Counted from the stretch's first letter, positions 1-8,826 are shown. The stretch is DNA of 34,985 nt from Anaeromonas frigoriresistens (GCF_016820655.1 NZ_WSFT01000006.1:1-34985), one strand, 5' to 3'. Translations and numbers: made by a program. The notes: generated by a model not told the origin, from the letters alone.

Positions 1-55
1 GAGCAACGGACTTCTAATCCGTGTGCCGGGGGTTCGAATCCTCCCAGGTGCACCA
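1..55 (+). tRNA. tRNA-Arg (UCU), 5' end outside the window
   Basis: The visible part holds the anticodon arm, T arm, 3' acceptor strand and an encoded CCA at 53-55. The anticodon loop is CTTCTAA between the stem strands ACGGA and TCCGT, giving anticodon TCT, which reads AGA. The T loop TTCGAAT is intact. The D arm and the 5' acceptor strand lie before position 1. Confidence 0.93.
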
Positions 56-66
56 TTATTTTGTTC

Positions 67-81
67 CTGGCAAATTGCCAG
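67..81. repeat. short inverted repeat after the tRNA
   Basis: CTGGCAA and TTGCCAG are perfect 7-base arms around one base. It lies between the tRNA 3' end and the terminator and may help 3' processing or simply be part of the trailer. No function is shown. Confidence 0.4.
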
Positions 82-90
82 TTCAAATAG

Positions 91-114
91 AAAAGGACCC
101 TTTAGGGTCCTTTT
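91..114. terminator. bidirectional terminator between tRNA-Arg and the lipoprotein gene
   Basis: The arms AAAAGGACCCT and AGGGTCCTTTT form a strong GC-centred hairpin. It has T residues at its 3' end on both strands, so it can stop the tRNA transcript from the left and the minus-strand lipoprotein transcript from the right. Confidence 0.8.
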
Positions 115-144
115 GTGTTATATAGTTTTTACTATTTACAATAT

Positions 145-735
145 CTAATTAATGATATCACTAAAACTTTTATCATAGTTAATTTCTTTGTCTTTATATC
201 TGTGAAAATCAATGTCAGTATTTATTACTGCGTCTTTTTCTGATTTAGTCTTTGAACTTTTCTCGTCGATATTAGCAATTTTCCAATTATTTTCTACTTT
301 TTTAAAAGTATACCTTTTACCTAAAAAAGTATCAATATTTTGTCTTATTGCAAAGACATAGGCTGAGTTTTTATCATTAAAATAGTAAGGTTTTGATATT
401 TTATAACTAACTTCATATGAGGTTTTATTAATATTAGAGGAGTTTTCTTTTAATTCCTTAAGCTGATCTTCATCTATATTTTTTAGATCTATAGATATAG
501 GTTCATTATTTTTATTCATTTTAATTATATTTGTAGAAATTAAGTTCTCTGGATTAATAGCTATATCATTTGTTTTTTCTATATATCTGTTAAAAGTTAT
601 ATCTAAGTGTTGAAATTCAATAGCTGCATTTTCATAGTCTGCTAAAATCTCTGAATATTTACTATCTAATTCAGTATTACAACCGGTAGTTATCAGAAGT
701 ATTAAAACTAATATAATAAAAAATATCCTCTTCAT
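145..735 (-). CDS. small putative lipoprotein of unknown function
   Basis: I do not recognise the family. The protein starts with a lipoprotein signal peptide: MKR, a hydrophobic run, then the lipobox ITTGC, so it should be lipidated on Cys and anchored on the outer face of the membrane. The mature part of about 180 residues is polar and Lys/Glu/Asn rich. The pattern YTFKKVENNWKIANIDE near residues 150-165 resembles the tail of NTF2-like or DUF4878-like lipoproteins, where a final strand carries a W-K-I motif; this is only a suggestion. An upstream extension of 11 codons exists, but the site GGAAAGGA is placed correctly for the ATG at 735 and the lipobox spacing fits it. The gene stands alone between two tRNA-Arg genes, on the opposite strand. 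Confidence 0.75.
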   Translation of the reverse strand: MKRIFFIILVLILLITTGCNTELDSKYSEILADYENAAIEFQHLDITFNRYIEKTNDIAINPENLISTNIIKMNKNNEPISIDLKNIDEDQLKELKENSSNINKTSYEVSYKISKPYYFNDKNSAYVFAIRQNIDTFLGKRYTFKKVENNWKIANIDEKSSKTKSEKDAVINTDIDFHRYKDKEINYDKSFSDIIN

Positions 736-865
736 ATCTATCATCCTTTCCATATAATAACAATACAATAAAAAACATCATATTACAATATAACTATGTA
801 ATAAAATTATCGATATTTGACTATATTAATAGATAGATATATAATATTTACGTTAAACAATATAT

Positions 866-942
866 GCACCCTTAGCTCAGCTGGATAGAGTCGCTGACTT
901 CGAATCAGTTGGTCGGGGGTTCGAATCCCTCAGGGTGCACCA
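866..942 (+). tRNA. tRNA-Arg (UCG)
   Basis: Complete 77-base cloverleaf. Acceptor strands GCACCCT (866-872) and AGGGTGC (932-938) pair perfectly, followed by discriminator A and an encoded CCA. The anticodon loop CTTCGAA gives TCG, which reads CGA. The D loop AGCTCAGCTGGATAGAG and T loop TTCGAAT are normal. Confidence 0.97.
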
Positions 943-950
943 TAGTAAAT

Positions 951-978
951 CCCAGTAGAAAATTACTGGGATTTTTTT
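951..978 (+). terminator. terminator of tRNA-Arg (UCG)
   Basis: CCCAGTA and TACTGGG pair around GAAAAT and are followed by ATTTTTTT. It lies 8 bases after the tRNA CCA. Confidence 0.85.
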
Positions 979-1164
979 ATGTAAAAAAGGATGTATTAAA
1001 ACTAATTAAGACATAAATAAAAGAGAGACTATGAAGCAGTCGGAGACTATCTATTTGTTTTCTTTAATATAAATTATAAATAATATTAAAGGGAAAAATA
1101 TATATTTATCGAATACAATATATAATATTAAATTTAATATACTGCCGGTAGGGAGGGATGTACT

Positions 1165-1950
1165 TTGACACTTTATGGAGTAGTTAACATGGATATAGTA
1201 GCATCTAGGAAGAAAAGTAAAGAATTAAGAGAGAAAATACAACATAATTTATTTGAATACATAGAATATATAAATAAGAAGTTCAAAGGTATATTAGTAG
1301 CTCCTGTAGAATTAACCTTAGGAGATGAATGGCAACTTATAACTTTAAATCCGGAAAGCTCATATAATATTATTCATGAATTTCAAAAATTAATATGGAA
1401 AGATAACTTTCAGTTCTATGCGGGAGTAGGTATTGGAACATTGAGTACTGATATATATGATGATACTAGAAAAATGGATGGGGAATGTTTTCTGAATGCA
1501 AGAAAGGCTCTTGAGATTGTAAAAAACAATAGTTACAGTCAAAAGTATATTCATAGTAAGAATAACAGAGTGTTTTTTTACTCACCAACAATGAATGATA
1601 TAGAAAATAATCTTTCTATCTATAAAAATGAATTTGATATAAAAGAAGTGGCAGCTACCAGTAAAAGAGATTCACAATTTCATCAAAATATAAATATAGC
1701 TAATTTAATCAATACAATTATAGAAAATAATGAGATTTTAATAAATAAGATGACTAAAAAACAACAACAAATATATTTAGATTATATTGAGTTAGGTACC
1801 TATAGAAAAATAATAGAAGAGAAGAATACTAAAGAGACAATTGGAGGAATAAGCCAGAAATTAAATAATGCAGAATTTTTTACCATACAACAGAATTATA
1901 AAATGATCGAAAAATTGTTTGCGTATTATTGTGATATGAGGAGAGAATAA
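1165..1950 (+). CDS. satD: SatD-family protein (cyclase-like N-terminal domain, putative HTH C-terminal part)
   Basis: The 261-residue protein matches the SatD family by the motifs MDIVASR (9-15), LTLGDEWQ (50-57), YAGVGIG (85-91) and MDGECFLNARKA (104-115). SatD is named from the acid-tolerance sat operon of Streptococcus mutans; its chemistry is not established. I see a resemblance to class III nucleotide cyclases: Asp10 and Asp54 lie 44 residues apart like their two metal aspartates, followed by a V-G-I-G strand and a G-x-x-(F/V)-x-x-A-R-like helix. The Lys four residues before the second Asp and the Asn of the catalytic helix are not kept. Residues about 195-258 are helical and may form a winged helix. 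The start is TTG: GGGAGG at 1151-1156 is 8 bases away, and the nearer ATG at 1158 is out of frame. The stop overlaps the next start (TAATG), so the two genes are translationally coupled. Confidence 0.82.
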   Translation: MTLYGVVNMDIVASRKKSKELREKIQHNLFEYIEYINKKFKGILVAPVELTLGDEWQLITLNPESSYNIIHEFQKLIWKDNFQFYAGVGIGTLSTDIYDDTRKMDGECFLNARKALEIVKNNSYSQKYIHSKNNRVFFYSPTMNDIENNLSIYKNEFDIKEVAATSKRDSQFHQNINIANLINTIIENNEILINKMTKKQQQIYLDYIELGTYRKIIEEKNTKETIGGISQKLNNAEFFTIQQNYKMIEKLFAYYCDMRRE

Positions 1951-2786
1951 TGTTAGAAATCAATATTTTTTATAGTTTATTGTTAGCACATTTTTTATCG
2001 GACTTTGTATTTCAAACTAATAAATCTGTCAATGATAGATTGAATAAGAAAAGAGAAATTTATATTATAGCTAATCTAAAACATTGTATTATCCATTTGA
2101 TAACAACTTTATTATTAATAAGTTTTTATTTTTCATCACTAAGTATAATAAAAACATTAGCTATAATGATTGTTCTTATCGCTGTTCATTTTATTATAGA
2201 TATATTTAAATCTATTATTAATAATATATATAAATATAAAAAATATAAGTTTGAAATCTTTTTAACTGATCAAGTGATTCATTTCTTATTTTTATTAATA
2301 GCTACAGTACTAATATCTTACGATAATACAAGTAATATAAGCATAAAATTAATGTATGATATTATAATCCCACCTATAAAATATATAAATTTAAATGGGA
2401 AAATTCTTATTGTAGCTAATCTAATAGTAATAGGAACTTGGGGTTGTGGTATATTTATAAAGCTTTTTTTAGAACATCTGAATTATAAACACGATAAAGA
2501 TATAAATGAAGAGGACTACTTTGAAGATGTAAATATTTCTAAGAAAAGTGGCAAGATGAATGGGGGTTTTTATATTGGATTTTTAGAAAGATTATTTATT
2601 ATTACCGCTATATCTATAAATATGCCAGAAGTTATAGGTTTTACTTTAGCAACTAAATCAATAGCAAGGTTTAAAAATTTCGATAAAGATAAATTTGTAG
2701 AAGAGTTTATTATAGGAAGTTTTATTAGCTTTATATTTGCTATTATAATAGGGTTTTTAATAAAAAAATTAAGTGTGTTTTATTGA
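1950..2786 (+). CDS. DUF3307 polytopic membrane protein
   Basis: A 278-residue protein with about six or seven membrane segments (roughly 6-22, 42-64, 66-88, 103-124, 150-172, 205-230 and 253-274). The N-terminal half has the DUF3307 signature: H14-x3-D18-x3-Q22, H45-x3-H49, H80-x3-D84-x2-K87 and D107-Q-x2-H111, mostly in or next to membrane helices. Such paired His and Asp residues suggest metal binding, as in membrane-embedded hydrolases, but no activity is established for the family. Its ATG overlaps the satD stop, and SatD next to DUF3307 is a pairing I know from other genomes, so a joint function is likely. Its 3' end overlaps the convergent single-domain SatD gene by 7 bases, with no terminator between them. 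Confidence 0.8.
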   Translation: MLEINIFYSLLLAHFLSDFVFQTNKSVNDRLNKKREIYIIANLKHCIIHLITTLLLISFYFSSLSIIKTLAIMIVLIAVHFIIDIFKSIINNIYKYKKYKFEIFLTDQVIHFLFLLIATVLISYDNTSNISIKLMYDIIIPPIKYINLNGKILIVANLIVIGTWGCGIFIKLFLEHLNYKHDKDINEEDYFEDVNISKKSGKMNGGFYIGFLERLFIITAISINMPEVIGFTLATKSIARFKNFDKDKFVEEFIIGSFISFIFAIIIGFLIKKLSVFY

Positions 2787-3160
2787 AGAAGAACTAAAGA
2801 ATAATTATTCTTCTTTGCTATGCTTATAGCTTTTCTAGCCCTATGAAAAGAAGGACCATCTAATTGATTAACAGTTAAAGTGAAGTTATGTACACTGATG
2901 TCACCAATTCCTATTCCACAATAGAAATCTATATCAACTAAATTTTCTTTGAAAAAATTTATAATATCATTATAATCACAAGGGTATGTAAATAGACCCT
3001 GCCATTCATCACCTAGAGTGATTATGAAACTAGAAACCAGGGAAGATGAGAAATAATCATTAGCTTTCTCTATGGTATCTATTAATTGATATTGAACTTC
3101 TTCTCTGTTATTTAGATTTTTAGAATTCTTTATGTCGAATATAATAGTCATATATTCCAT
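2780..3160 (-). CDS. single-domain SatD-like protein
   Basis: 126 residues that align along their whole length with the first 120 residues of the SatD protein at 1165: IIFDIKNSK against VNMDIVASR, ITLGDEWQ against LTLGDEWQ, YCGIGIG against YAGVGIG, and LDGPSFHRARKA against MDGECFLNARKA. The two acidic positions Asp9 and Asp51 are kept. The C-terminal helical part of SatD is absent. The ATG at 3160 has AAGGTG seven bases upstream. It could be a natural small paralogue or a gene shortened at its 3' end where it meets the DUF3307 gene. The conserved motifs argue that it is still functional. Confidence 0.75.
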   Translation of the reverse strand: MEYMTIIFDIKNSKNLNNREEVQYQLIDTIEKANDYFSSSLVSSFIITLGDEWQGLFTYPCDYNDIINFFKENLVDIDFYCGIGIGDISVHNFTLTVNQLDGPSFHRARKAISIAKKNNYSLVLLQ

Positions 3161-3222
3161 AAATATTCACCTTCTTCTCTATAAAATTATCACAATATTC
3201 AAAAAATATTAGCTTTATGTTT

Positions 3223-3240
3223 ATGTTTACATATAAACAT
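3223..3240. promoter_or_regulatory. inverted repeat in the divergent intergenic region
   Basis: ATGTTTA and TAAACAT flank CATA. The repeat lies between the minus-strand SatD-like gene and the sigma-54 activator gene, where an operator could sit. AT-rich sequence makes such repeats common, so support is weak. Confidence 0.3.
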
Positions 3241-3417
3241 TGTTAATGTTCATGTCTATTCATAAACTAGATTCTTAGTAATTTGTCTTAAAAGTAGTGT
3301 TTATCTAAGAGGTATAACTTAGTCATTAATATAAAAAGGTAGATATTATATATTATTCCTAAATAAATAATAAGTTACAATATAAAATTTAATAAGAATT
3401 TTAAAGGGGGTATTATA

Positions 3418-5502
3418 ATGCTTCATCTTAGAAAAATAAAAGCTATAGAACTAATGGATACTGATATTAATGGATTATCTATCAAATCTACTATTAAAGA
3501 TGCAATAATATATATTTTGAATCATAATTTGGATAATATACCTATAGTTGATGAAAAGAATAAATTAATAGGTATATTGCCTAAGAGAACTATAATTGAT
3601 AATATATCTGAATTATATATGAGTGAAGTTAGTATAGAAGATATGGTTATATGTGATTGTAATAAAGTTTGTATTGAAGAAGATGATGATGCTAATATAA
3701 TAAAAAATATTATTACTGGAGAAGTTTTTGTAGTTAATAAGAAGAAAAAACTTAGGGGTATTTTAACTAGATCAAAGTATCTTACTGAACAATTAAACTT
3801 TTTGATATTAAGTATAAACTCTATTATAGAGTCTACAGATCATGCTGTTGTGGCTATAGATAAAGAAGAAAATATAATAATATGTAATACAGTAGCTGAA
3901 AAAATCCTAGGAATTAATGCACGACAAGCCTTAGGAAAGAAAATAGAAGATGTTATACCTTTATCTAAATTACCTAATATACTTAGAAGTGGAAAAACCG
4001 ATATTAACAATCTTATGAATATAGGAGATAAGAAACTCATAACTAATAGAGCACCAATAATACAAAATGAAGAAATAAAAGGAGCTATATCCTTATTTTT
4101 AGATGTGACTAAACATAATAACCTTTTAAAAGAATTAGAAGAACAAAAAAATGTATCACAAGTATTAAATACTATCCTTGAAACTGTGTATGACGGTATA
4201 GTAGTTGTGGACAAGGAAGGCTATATAACTATGATTAGTAAAACTTATGAGAGATTCTTAGGGGTGGAAAATCAAGAGGTCATAGGCAAACATGTGACAG
4301 ATGTAATACAAAACACAAGGATGCATGTAGTAGCAGATAGTGGATTAGCTGAGATAGCGGATATTCAAAAAATAAGAGGTAGTTATATGATAGCTTCAAG
4401 GATTCCTATAATAAAAGAGGGAGAAGTAGTAGGAGCTGTTGGGAAAATGCTATTTAGAAATGTAGATGAATTAAATGATCTGTATAAAAAAATTAATCTT
4501 ATGGAGAGGGAACTTAAACAGTATAAAGGAGAACTAACAAAACTTAATAAATCCAAATATACCTTTGAAAATATAATAGGAAAAAGTAAAAAGATTACTC
4601 ATACAATAAAATTAGCAAAAAAAGCTTCTCAAACTGATTCGAATGTTTTAATATTGGGAGAAAGTGGCACGGGAAAGGAATTATTAGCCCATGCAATTCA
4701 TAATGATAGTACTAGAAATTTCGGACCATTTGTAAAGGTAAACTGTGCAGCTATTCCCTCAGAATTATTAGAATCAGAATTATTCGGTTATGAAGATGGT
4801 GCTTTTACTGGAGCTAAAAAAGGTGGGAAAATAGGTAAATTTGAATTAGCTGATGGAGGAACGATTTTCTTGGATGAAATAGGGGATATGCCCTTGACTA
4901 TGCAGTCAAAGCTTCTCAGAGTAATACAAGAAAAAGAAATTGAACGGGTGGGAGGAACTGAGTCTAAACGTACAAACGTTAGAATAATTGCTGCTACCAA
5001 TAAAAACTTAGAAGAAATGATTGTAAAGGGAGAATATAGACAGGATTTATATTATAGACTAAATGTATTTACTATAAATGTACCTCCACTTCATCAACGA
5101 CCGGAAGATATAAGTACCTTAAGTCATTATTTTTTAAATAAACTTAGTGATAAATATCTTAAAGATGTTAAGGAAATTTCTGATAGATGTATAAATCATT
5201 TAATTAGTTATACTTGGCCAGGAAATATTAGAGAATTAGAGAATGTAATAGAAAGAGCTATAAATTTAATTGAAGTTGGAGAGGTCATGGATGTAGATCA
5301 TCTTCCTCAGAGGGTATTAGGAAAGGAGTATATAAGGAGTACTAGGAAGTTAGATGACATAGTATCTAAGGCAGAAAAGGAAGCTATTATAGAGAGTATA
5401 AGAGCCTCTGATGGGAACAAGACAAAGGCTGCTAAATTACTAGGAATAGGTAGAACAACTTTTTATGAAAAATTAAATAAATACAAATTAAATGATATTT
5501 AA
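3418..5502 (+). CDS. sigma-54-dependent activator with CBS and PAS sensor domains
   Basis: A 694-residue enhancer-binding protein. Residues about 1-125 form a pair of CBS motifs ([17 protein letters not shown], then [17 protein letters not shown]), which in other proteins bind adenine nucleotides. Two PAS domains follow at about 135-235 and 245-360. The AAA+ domain has Walker A GESGTGKE at 414-421, the sigma-54 contact loop GAFTGA at 461-466 and Walker [10 protein letters not shown] Fis-type helix-turn-helix ends the protein ([20 protein letters not shown]). The ATG has AAAGGGGG upstream. It lies immediately before a -24/-12 promoter and the CoA-transferase/GntP genes, which it most likely activates. 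The CBS pair is absent from the paralogue at 19136, so the two regulators probably read different signals. Confidence 0.92.
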   Translation: MLHLRKIKAIELMDTDINGLSIKSTIKDAIIYILNHNLDNIPIVDEKNKLIGILPKRTIIDNISELYMSEVSIEDMVICDCNKVCIEEDDDANIIKNIITGEVFVVNKKKKLRGILTRSKYLTEQLNFLILSINSIIESTDHAVVAIDKEENIIICNTVAEKILGINARQALGKKIEDVIPLSKLPNILRSGKTDINNLMNIGDKKLITNRAPIIQNEEIKGAISLFLDVTKHNNLLKELEEQKNVSQVLNTILETVYDGIVVVDKEGYITMISKTYERFLGVENQEVIGKHVTDVIQNTRMHVVADSGLAEIADIQKIRGSYMIASRIPIIKEGEVVGAVGKMLFRNVDELNDLYKKINLMERELKQYKGELTKLNKSKYTFENIIGKSKKITHTIKLAKKASQTDSNVLILGESGTGKELLAHAIHNDSTRNFGPFVKVNCAAIPSELLESELFGYEDGAFTGAKKGGKIGKFELADGGTIFLDEIGDMPLTMQSKLLRVIQEKEIERVGGTESKRTNVRIIAATNKNLEEMIVKGEYRQDLYYRLNVFTINVPPLHQRPEDISTLSHYFLNKLSDKYLKDVKEISDRCINHLISYTWPGNIRELENVIERAINLIEVGEVMDVDHLPQRVLGKEYIRSTRKLDDIVSKAEKEAIIESIRASDGNKTKAAKLLGIGRTTFYEKLNKYKLNDI

Positions 5503-5520
5503 ATTTTTTTGACTTATAAT

Positions 5521-5621
5521 TGTTCGAAAATTAGTACTAGTTAAAAATTTATCAATCATATTGTATGTATTACCGAACGTTGACATATAAATCTCTTCTT
5601 ATGTATACGTCTAATCGAACA
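5521..5621. promoter_or_regulatory. candidate upstream activator sites for the sigma-54 promoter
   Basis: TGTTCGAAAATTAG (5521-5534) and CTAATCGAACA (5611-5621) are inverted versions of the half-site TGTTCGA-(n)-TTAG. A related core, CCGAACGTT, lies between them at 5573-5581. They sit about 95-195 bases before the -24 element, the usual distance for an enhancer-binding protein. This is inference from position and symmetry. Confidence 0.35.
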
Positions 5622-5712
5622 TAAATTTATTTATTTGATTTTATTTATTTAAGATTTATCCTCTAGATAGGGCTAAAAACCTAAATTGTTAAATATTAAT
5701 AAAACTTAAAAT

Positions 5713-5729
5713 TTGGCATAAAACTTGCT
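5713..5729 (+). promoter_or_regulatory. sigma-54 promoter of the first CoA-transferase/GntP operon
   Basis: TTGGCATAAAACTTGCT matches YTGGCAY-N5-TTGCT. The GG at 5715 and the GC at 5727 are exactly 12 bases apart. The predicted transcript start is near 5740, which makes the in-frame GTG at 5742 unusable and supports the ATG at 5775. Confidence 0.88.
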
Positions 5730-5774
5730 CTTATTATATAGGTGAATAGAAAAGTTTTTAGGGGAGGAATATAT

Positions 5775-7328
5775 ATGAAGTCTAAAATTATGTCAGCAGC
5801 TGAGGCCGTTGCCTTAATTAATGATGGAGATACCTTAGCTACCGGAGGTTTTGTAGGCAACTGTCATCCTGAGGAATTGTCTTTAACTTTAGAAAAACGT
5901 TTTCTAGAGGAAGGAAAACCAAAAGGAATTAAATTAGTATATGCTGCAGGACAAGGAGACGGAAAAGAAAGAGGATTAAATCACTTAGGTCATGAAGGAT
6001 TAATTTCTAGAGTAATTGGAGGACACTGGGGACTAGCACCAAAGATAGGTAAATTAGCCCTTAATAATAAGATAGAGGCTTATAATTTACCCCAAGGAGT
6101 AATCTCCCATTTGTTTAGAGATATAGCTGCAGGTAAACCTGGAACTATCACCCATGTAGGATTAAAAACTTTTGTAGATCCTAGAATTGAGGGTGGTAAG
6201 CTTAATGATAAAACTACAGAAGATATAGTTAAATTAATAGAGATTGAAGGAGAAGAGAAATTATTCTATAAAGCTTTTCCTGTAAATGTAGCATTTATAA
6301 GGGCTACCTATGCTGATGAAATAGGTAATGCTACTATGGAAAAAGAAGCTGTTACATTAGAAGCTACTTCAATGGCTCAAGCTGTAAAGAATTCAGGAGG
6401 AAAAGTAATACTTCAAGTTGAAAAGGTAGTTAAAAGAGGTACTTTAGATCCTAGATTAGTAAAAATTCCTGGAATATATGTGGATGCTATTGTAGTGTCT
6501 AAGCCTGAGAATCATATGCAGACCTTTGCAGAAGATTATAATGCTTCATACACAGGAGAAGTAAAAGTCCCAGTAGGATCTATAGGAAGATTACCTTTAG
6601 ATGCAAGAAAGATAATTGCTAGAAGAGGAGCAATGGAACTAGTACCTAATGCAATTACTAATTTAGGGATAGGAATGCCTGAAGGAATCGCTATGGTTGC
6701 CAGTGAAGAAGGCATAGGGGACAATATGGATTTAACAATTGAATCTGGACCTATTGGTGGAGTACCGGCTGGAGGATTAAGTTTTGGTTCTGCCACTAAT
6801 CCTGAAGCAATACTAGACCAACCTTATCAGTTTGATTTCTATGATGGTGGAGGACTAGATGTAGCATTTTTAGGATTAGCTCAATGTGATAAGTGGGGAA
6901 ATATCAATGTAAGTAAGTTTGGACCTAAAATAGCTGGATGTGGAGGGTTCATAAATATAACACAAAATGCAAAAGCAGTAATTTATTGTGGAACATTTAC
7001 AGCAGGAGGTCTAAAAATAGATGTTACTGATGGAAAGCTTAATATTATACAAGAAGGCAAGATTAAGAAATTCTTAGAACATGTGGAGCAAATTACTTTC
7101 AGTGGAGAGTATGCAGCAGAAATAGGACAAAAAGTTTTATATATTACTGAAAGAGCAGTATTTGAGCTAAGAACAGAAGGCCTTGTATTAATAGAAATAG
7201 CTCCAGGAGTAGAATTACAGCAGGATGTTATAGATTTAATGGAATTCAAACCTATAATAGCTGAAGATTTGAAGACTATGGATCTAAGAATATTTAAAGA
7301 TGAGCCCATGGGGCTTACTATAGATTAA
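5775..7328 (+). CDS. family I acyl-CoA:acetate/3-ketoacid CoA-transferase (module A)
   Basis: A 517-residue fused alpha-beta CoA-transferase of the propionate/acetoacetyl CoA-transferase type. It moves CoA from an acyl-CoA to a free acid through a glutamyl-CoA enzyme intermediate. The first half has [17 protein letters not shown] and the glycine-rich YAAGQGDGK; the second has LGIGMPEG and [13 protein letters not shown], where Glu323 is the expected catalytic Glu, then [10 protein letters not shown] and [19 protein letters not shown] at 5761-5769 is placed for the ATG at 5775. It is the first gene after the -24/-12 promoter and is followed 78 bases later by a GntP permease. The likely job is activation of the imported acid. 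The exact substrate cannot be read from sequence; 3-hydroxybutyrate, acetoacetate or propionate would all fit. Confidence 0.9.
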   Translation: MKSKIMSAAEAVALINDGDTLATGGFVGNCHPEELSLTLEKRFLEEGKPKGIKLVYAAGQGDGKERGLNHLGHEGLISRVIGGHWGLAPKIGKLALNNKIEAYNLPQGVISHLFRDIAAGKPGTITHVGLKTFVDPRIEGGKLNDKTTEDIVKLIEIEGEEKLFYKAFPVNVAFIRATYADEIGNATMEKEAVTLEATSMAQAVKNSGGKVILQVEKVVKRGTLDPRLVKIPGIYVDAIVVSKPENHMQTFAEDYNASYTGEVKVPVGSIGRLPLDARKIIARRGAMELVPNAITNLGIGMPEGIAMVASEEGIGDNMDLTIESGPIGGVPAGGLSFGSATNPEAILDQPYQFDFYDGGGLDVAFLGLAQCDKWGNINVSKFGPKIAGCGGFINITQNAKAVIYCGTFTAGGLKIDVTDGKLNIIQEGKIKKFLEHVEQITFSGEYAAEIGQKVLYITERAVFELRTEGLVLIEIAPGVELQQDVIDLMEFKPIIAEDLKTMDLRIFKDEPMGLTID

Positions 7329-7406
7329 GAAAGGAGGGTTTATTAGTAGGAGCACAACCCGTATTCATAATAATTTTAAAATAAAATTTTAAAGGGGGAC
7401 TATTTA

Positions 7407-8762
7407 ATGTTAGGTGTTATAGCAATTATATCAACCTTAGTAGCACTTATGTATTTTGCTTACAGAGGTATAACAGTACTAGTACTTGCACCATTATTAG
7501 CAATGCTAGCAACTTTAGTGGCAGGAGAAATACCTCCATTGTACGCACTATCTAGTATATTTATGCCAGCAGCAGCTGGATATATTTCTAGTTACTTTCC
7601 AGTATTCTTAGCTGGAGCAATATTTGGTAAATTAATGGGAGTTACAGGAGCTGCTTCTGCAATAGCTGACTTCGTAGCTGAAAAGTTTGGTGAAAAGCGA
7701 GCGATATCTGCAGTAGTTATAGCGACAGCTCTATTAACTTATGGTGGAGTTTCACTATTTGTTGTGGTATTTGCAATGTATCCAATAGGGGCTACATTAC
7801 TTAGAAGAGCAAATATACCTAAGAGATTATTACCAGGAGCTATAGCTCTAGGTGCATTTACATTCACAATGACAGCATTACCAGGATCACCTCAATATAT
7901 TAATACAATGCCAACAATCTTCTTTGGTACAGATATATATGCTGGTCCAGTACTTGGTATATTAGCATCTGCTATTATGTTAGGTGGAGGATTAACTTAT
8001 CTTAACTGGAGATCTAGCAAATTAAGAGCTGCTGGTGAAGGTTATGGAGATCATCCAAACGAAGATTTACATGAGATAGATGATAATATTCCAGGAATAG
8101 GTCTTGCGATTGCACCAATAGTTATAGTATTTGTACTTAACTTCTTATTTACTAACTGGTATTTTAAAATGGATTCAGTTATAGCTAAGTATGAAGCTTT
8201 AGACTCAGCTGTAAATGGTACATGGCCAGTTGTACTTGGTCTTGGTGTAGCTATTATATTTATTCTTGTAAGTATGAGAAAGTTTATCAGCAATGCAAAC
8301 AAAACTGTATTTGATGGAGCAGTTGGAGCATTACTTCCAATATTTAATACTGCATCTGAGGTTGGATATGGTGGAGTTATTAAGTCACTAGCTGCATTTA
8401 CAACAGTTAAGATTGCTATAGTTGGATTGGCTATTCCTTCTGTATTTAAAGTTGGTATATCTACTACTTTACTTGCAGGTATAGTTGGTTCTTCTTCTGG
8501 TGGTACTGCTATTGCATTAGAAGTATTATCTGAAGAATTCTTAAGCATGGGAATTCATCCAGAAGCTCTTCATAGAATTATGCTTGTAGCTGCCGGTGGA
8601 CTAGATTCATTACCACATTGTGGTGCTATTATAACATTACTTGCTGTTTGTCAGCTTACTCATAAAGAGAGTTATAAAGACATCGCATTTAATACAATAG
8701 CATTGCCGATACTTGCAACTTTTGTAATATCAGTATTCTATTTAGTAACTGGTATATATTAA
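7407..8762 (+). CDS. GntP-family permease (module A)
   Basis: A 451-residue polytopic transporter of about 12 membrane segments from the GntP family, which couples proton entry to uptake of gluconate, hydroxybutyrate and related acids. Typical blocks are AGAIFGKLMGVTGAA near 70, YGGVSLFVVVFAMYPI near 112, TMTALPGSPQ near 153, SEVGYGGVIKSLAAF near 318, GSSSGGTAIALEVLS near 358 and AAGGLDSLPHCGAIIT near 395. RBS AAAGGGGGA precedes the ATG. With the CoA-transferase upstream, a short-chain hydroxy- or keto-acid such as 3-hydroxybutyrate is more likely than gluconate, because no sugar-acid kinase is near. The paralogue at 21284 is very similar, in places identical at DNA level. The 78-base gap before the gene holds a second good SD, AAGGAGGG, with no start codon behind it. 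Confidence 0.88.
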   Translation: MLGVIAIISTLVALMYFAYRGITVLVLAPLLAMLATLVAGEIPPLYALSSIFMPAAAGYISSYFPVFLAGAIFGKLMGVTGAASAIADFVAEKFGEKRAISAVVIATALLTYGGVSLFVVVFAMYPIGATLLRRANIPKRLLPGAIALGAFTFTMTALPGSPQYINTMPTIFFGTDIYAGPVLGILASAIMLGGGLTYLNWRSSKLRAAGEGYGDHPNEDLHEIDDNIPGIGLAIAPIVIVFVLNFLFTNWYFKMDSVIAKYEALDSAVNGTWPVVLGLGVAIIFILVSMRKFISNANKTVFDGAVGALLPIFNTASEVGYGGVIKSLAAFTTVKIAIVGLAIPSVFKVGISTTLLAGIVGSSSGGTAIALEVLSEEFLSMGIHPEALHRIMLVAAGGLDSLPHCGAIITLLAVCQLTHKESYKDIAFNTIALPILATFVISVFYLVTGIY

Positions 8763-8772
8763 GAATTAAAAG

Positions 8773-8802
8773 TACTGAAGGATTTTATCCTTCAGTATTT
8801 TT
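8773..8802 (+). terminator. terminator of module A
   Basis: TACTGAAGGAT and ATCCTTCAGTA pair around TTT and are followed by a T tract. It lies 10 bases after the GntP stop. Confidence 0.88.
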
Positions 8803-8826
8803 AATGGCTGTCTTCACTACGTTCTT

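Noticed and set aside
1..942. tRNA-Arg genes as attachment sites of an inserted island
   Set aside because: The T arms and 3' ends of the two tRNA genes are alike, as expected for two tRNA-Arg. I find no extra copy of a tRNA 3' end, integrase gene or boundary repeat in the window.
3840..4214. Minus-strand frame opposite the first activator gene
   Set aside because: It lies opposite the PAS-coding region, has Ser/Ile/Leu-rich shadow composition and no ribosome binding site.
5742..5774. N-terminal extension of the first CoA-transferase from GTG 5742
   Set aside because: It would begin about two bases after the predicted sigma-54 transcript start and has no SD, while the ATG at 5775 has GGGGAGG and matches the start of the paralogue.
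8051..8548. 165-codon minus-strand frame inside the first GntP gene
   Set aside because: A frame of the same length lies at the same place opposite the second GntP gene (21928-22425). It follows from shared codon usage of two similar genes. It has no SD and overlaps a well-supported gene.
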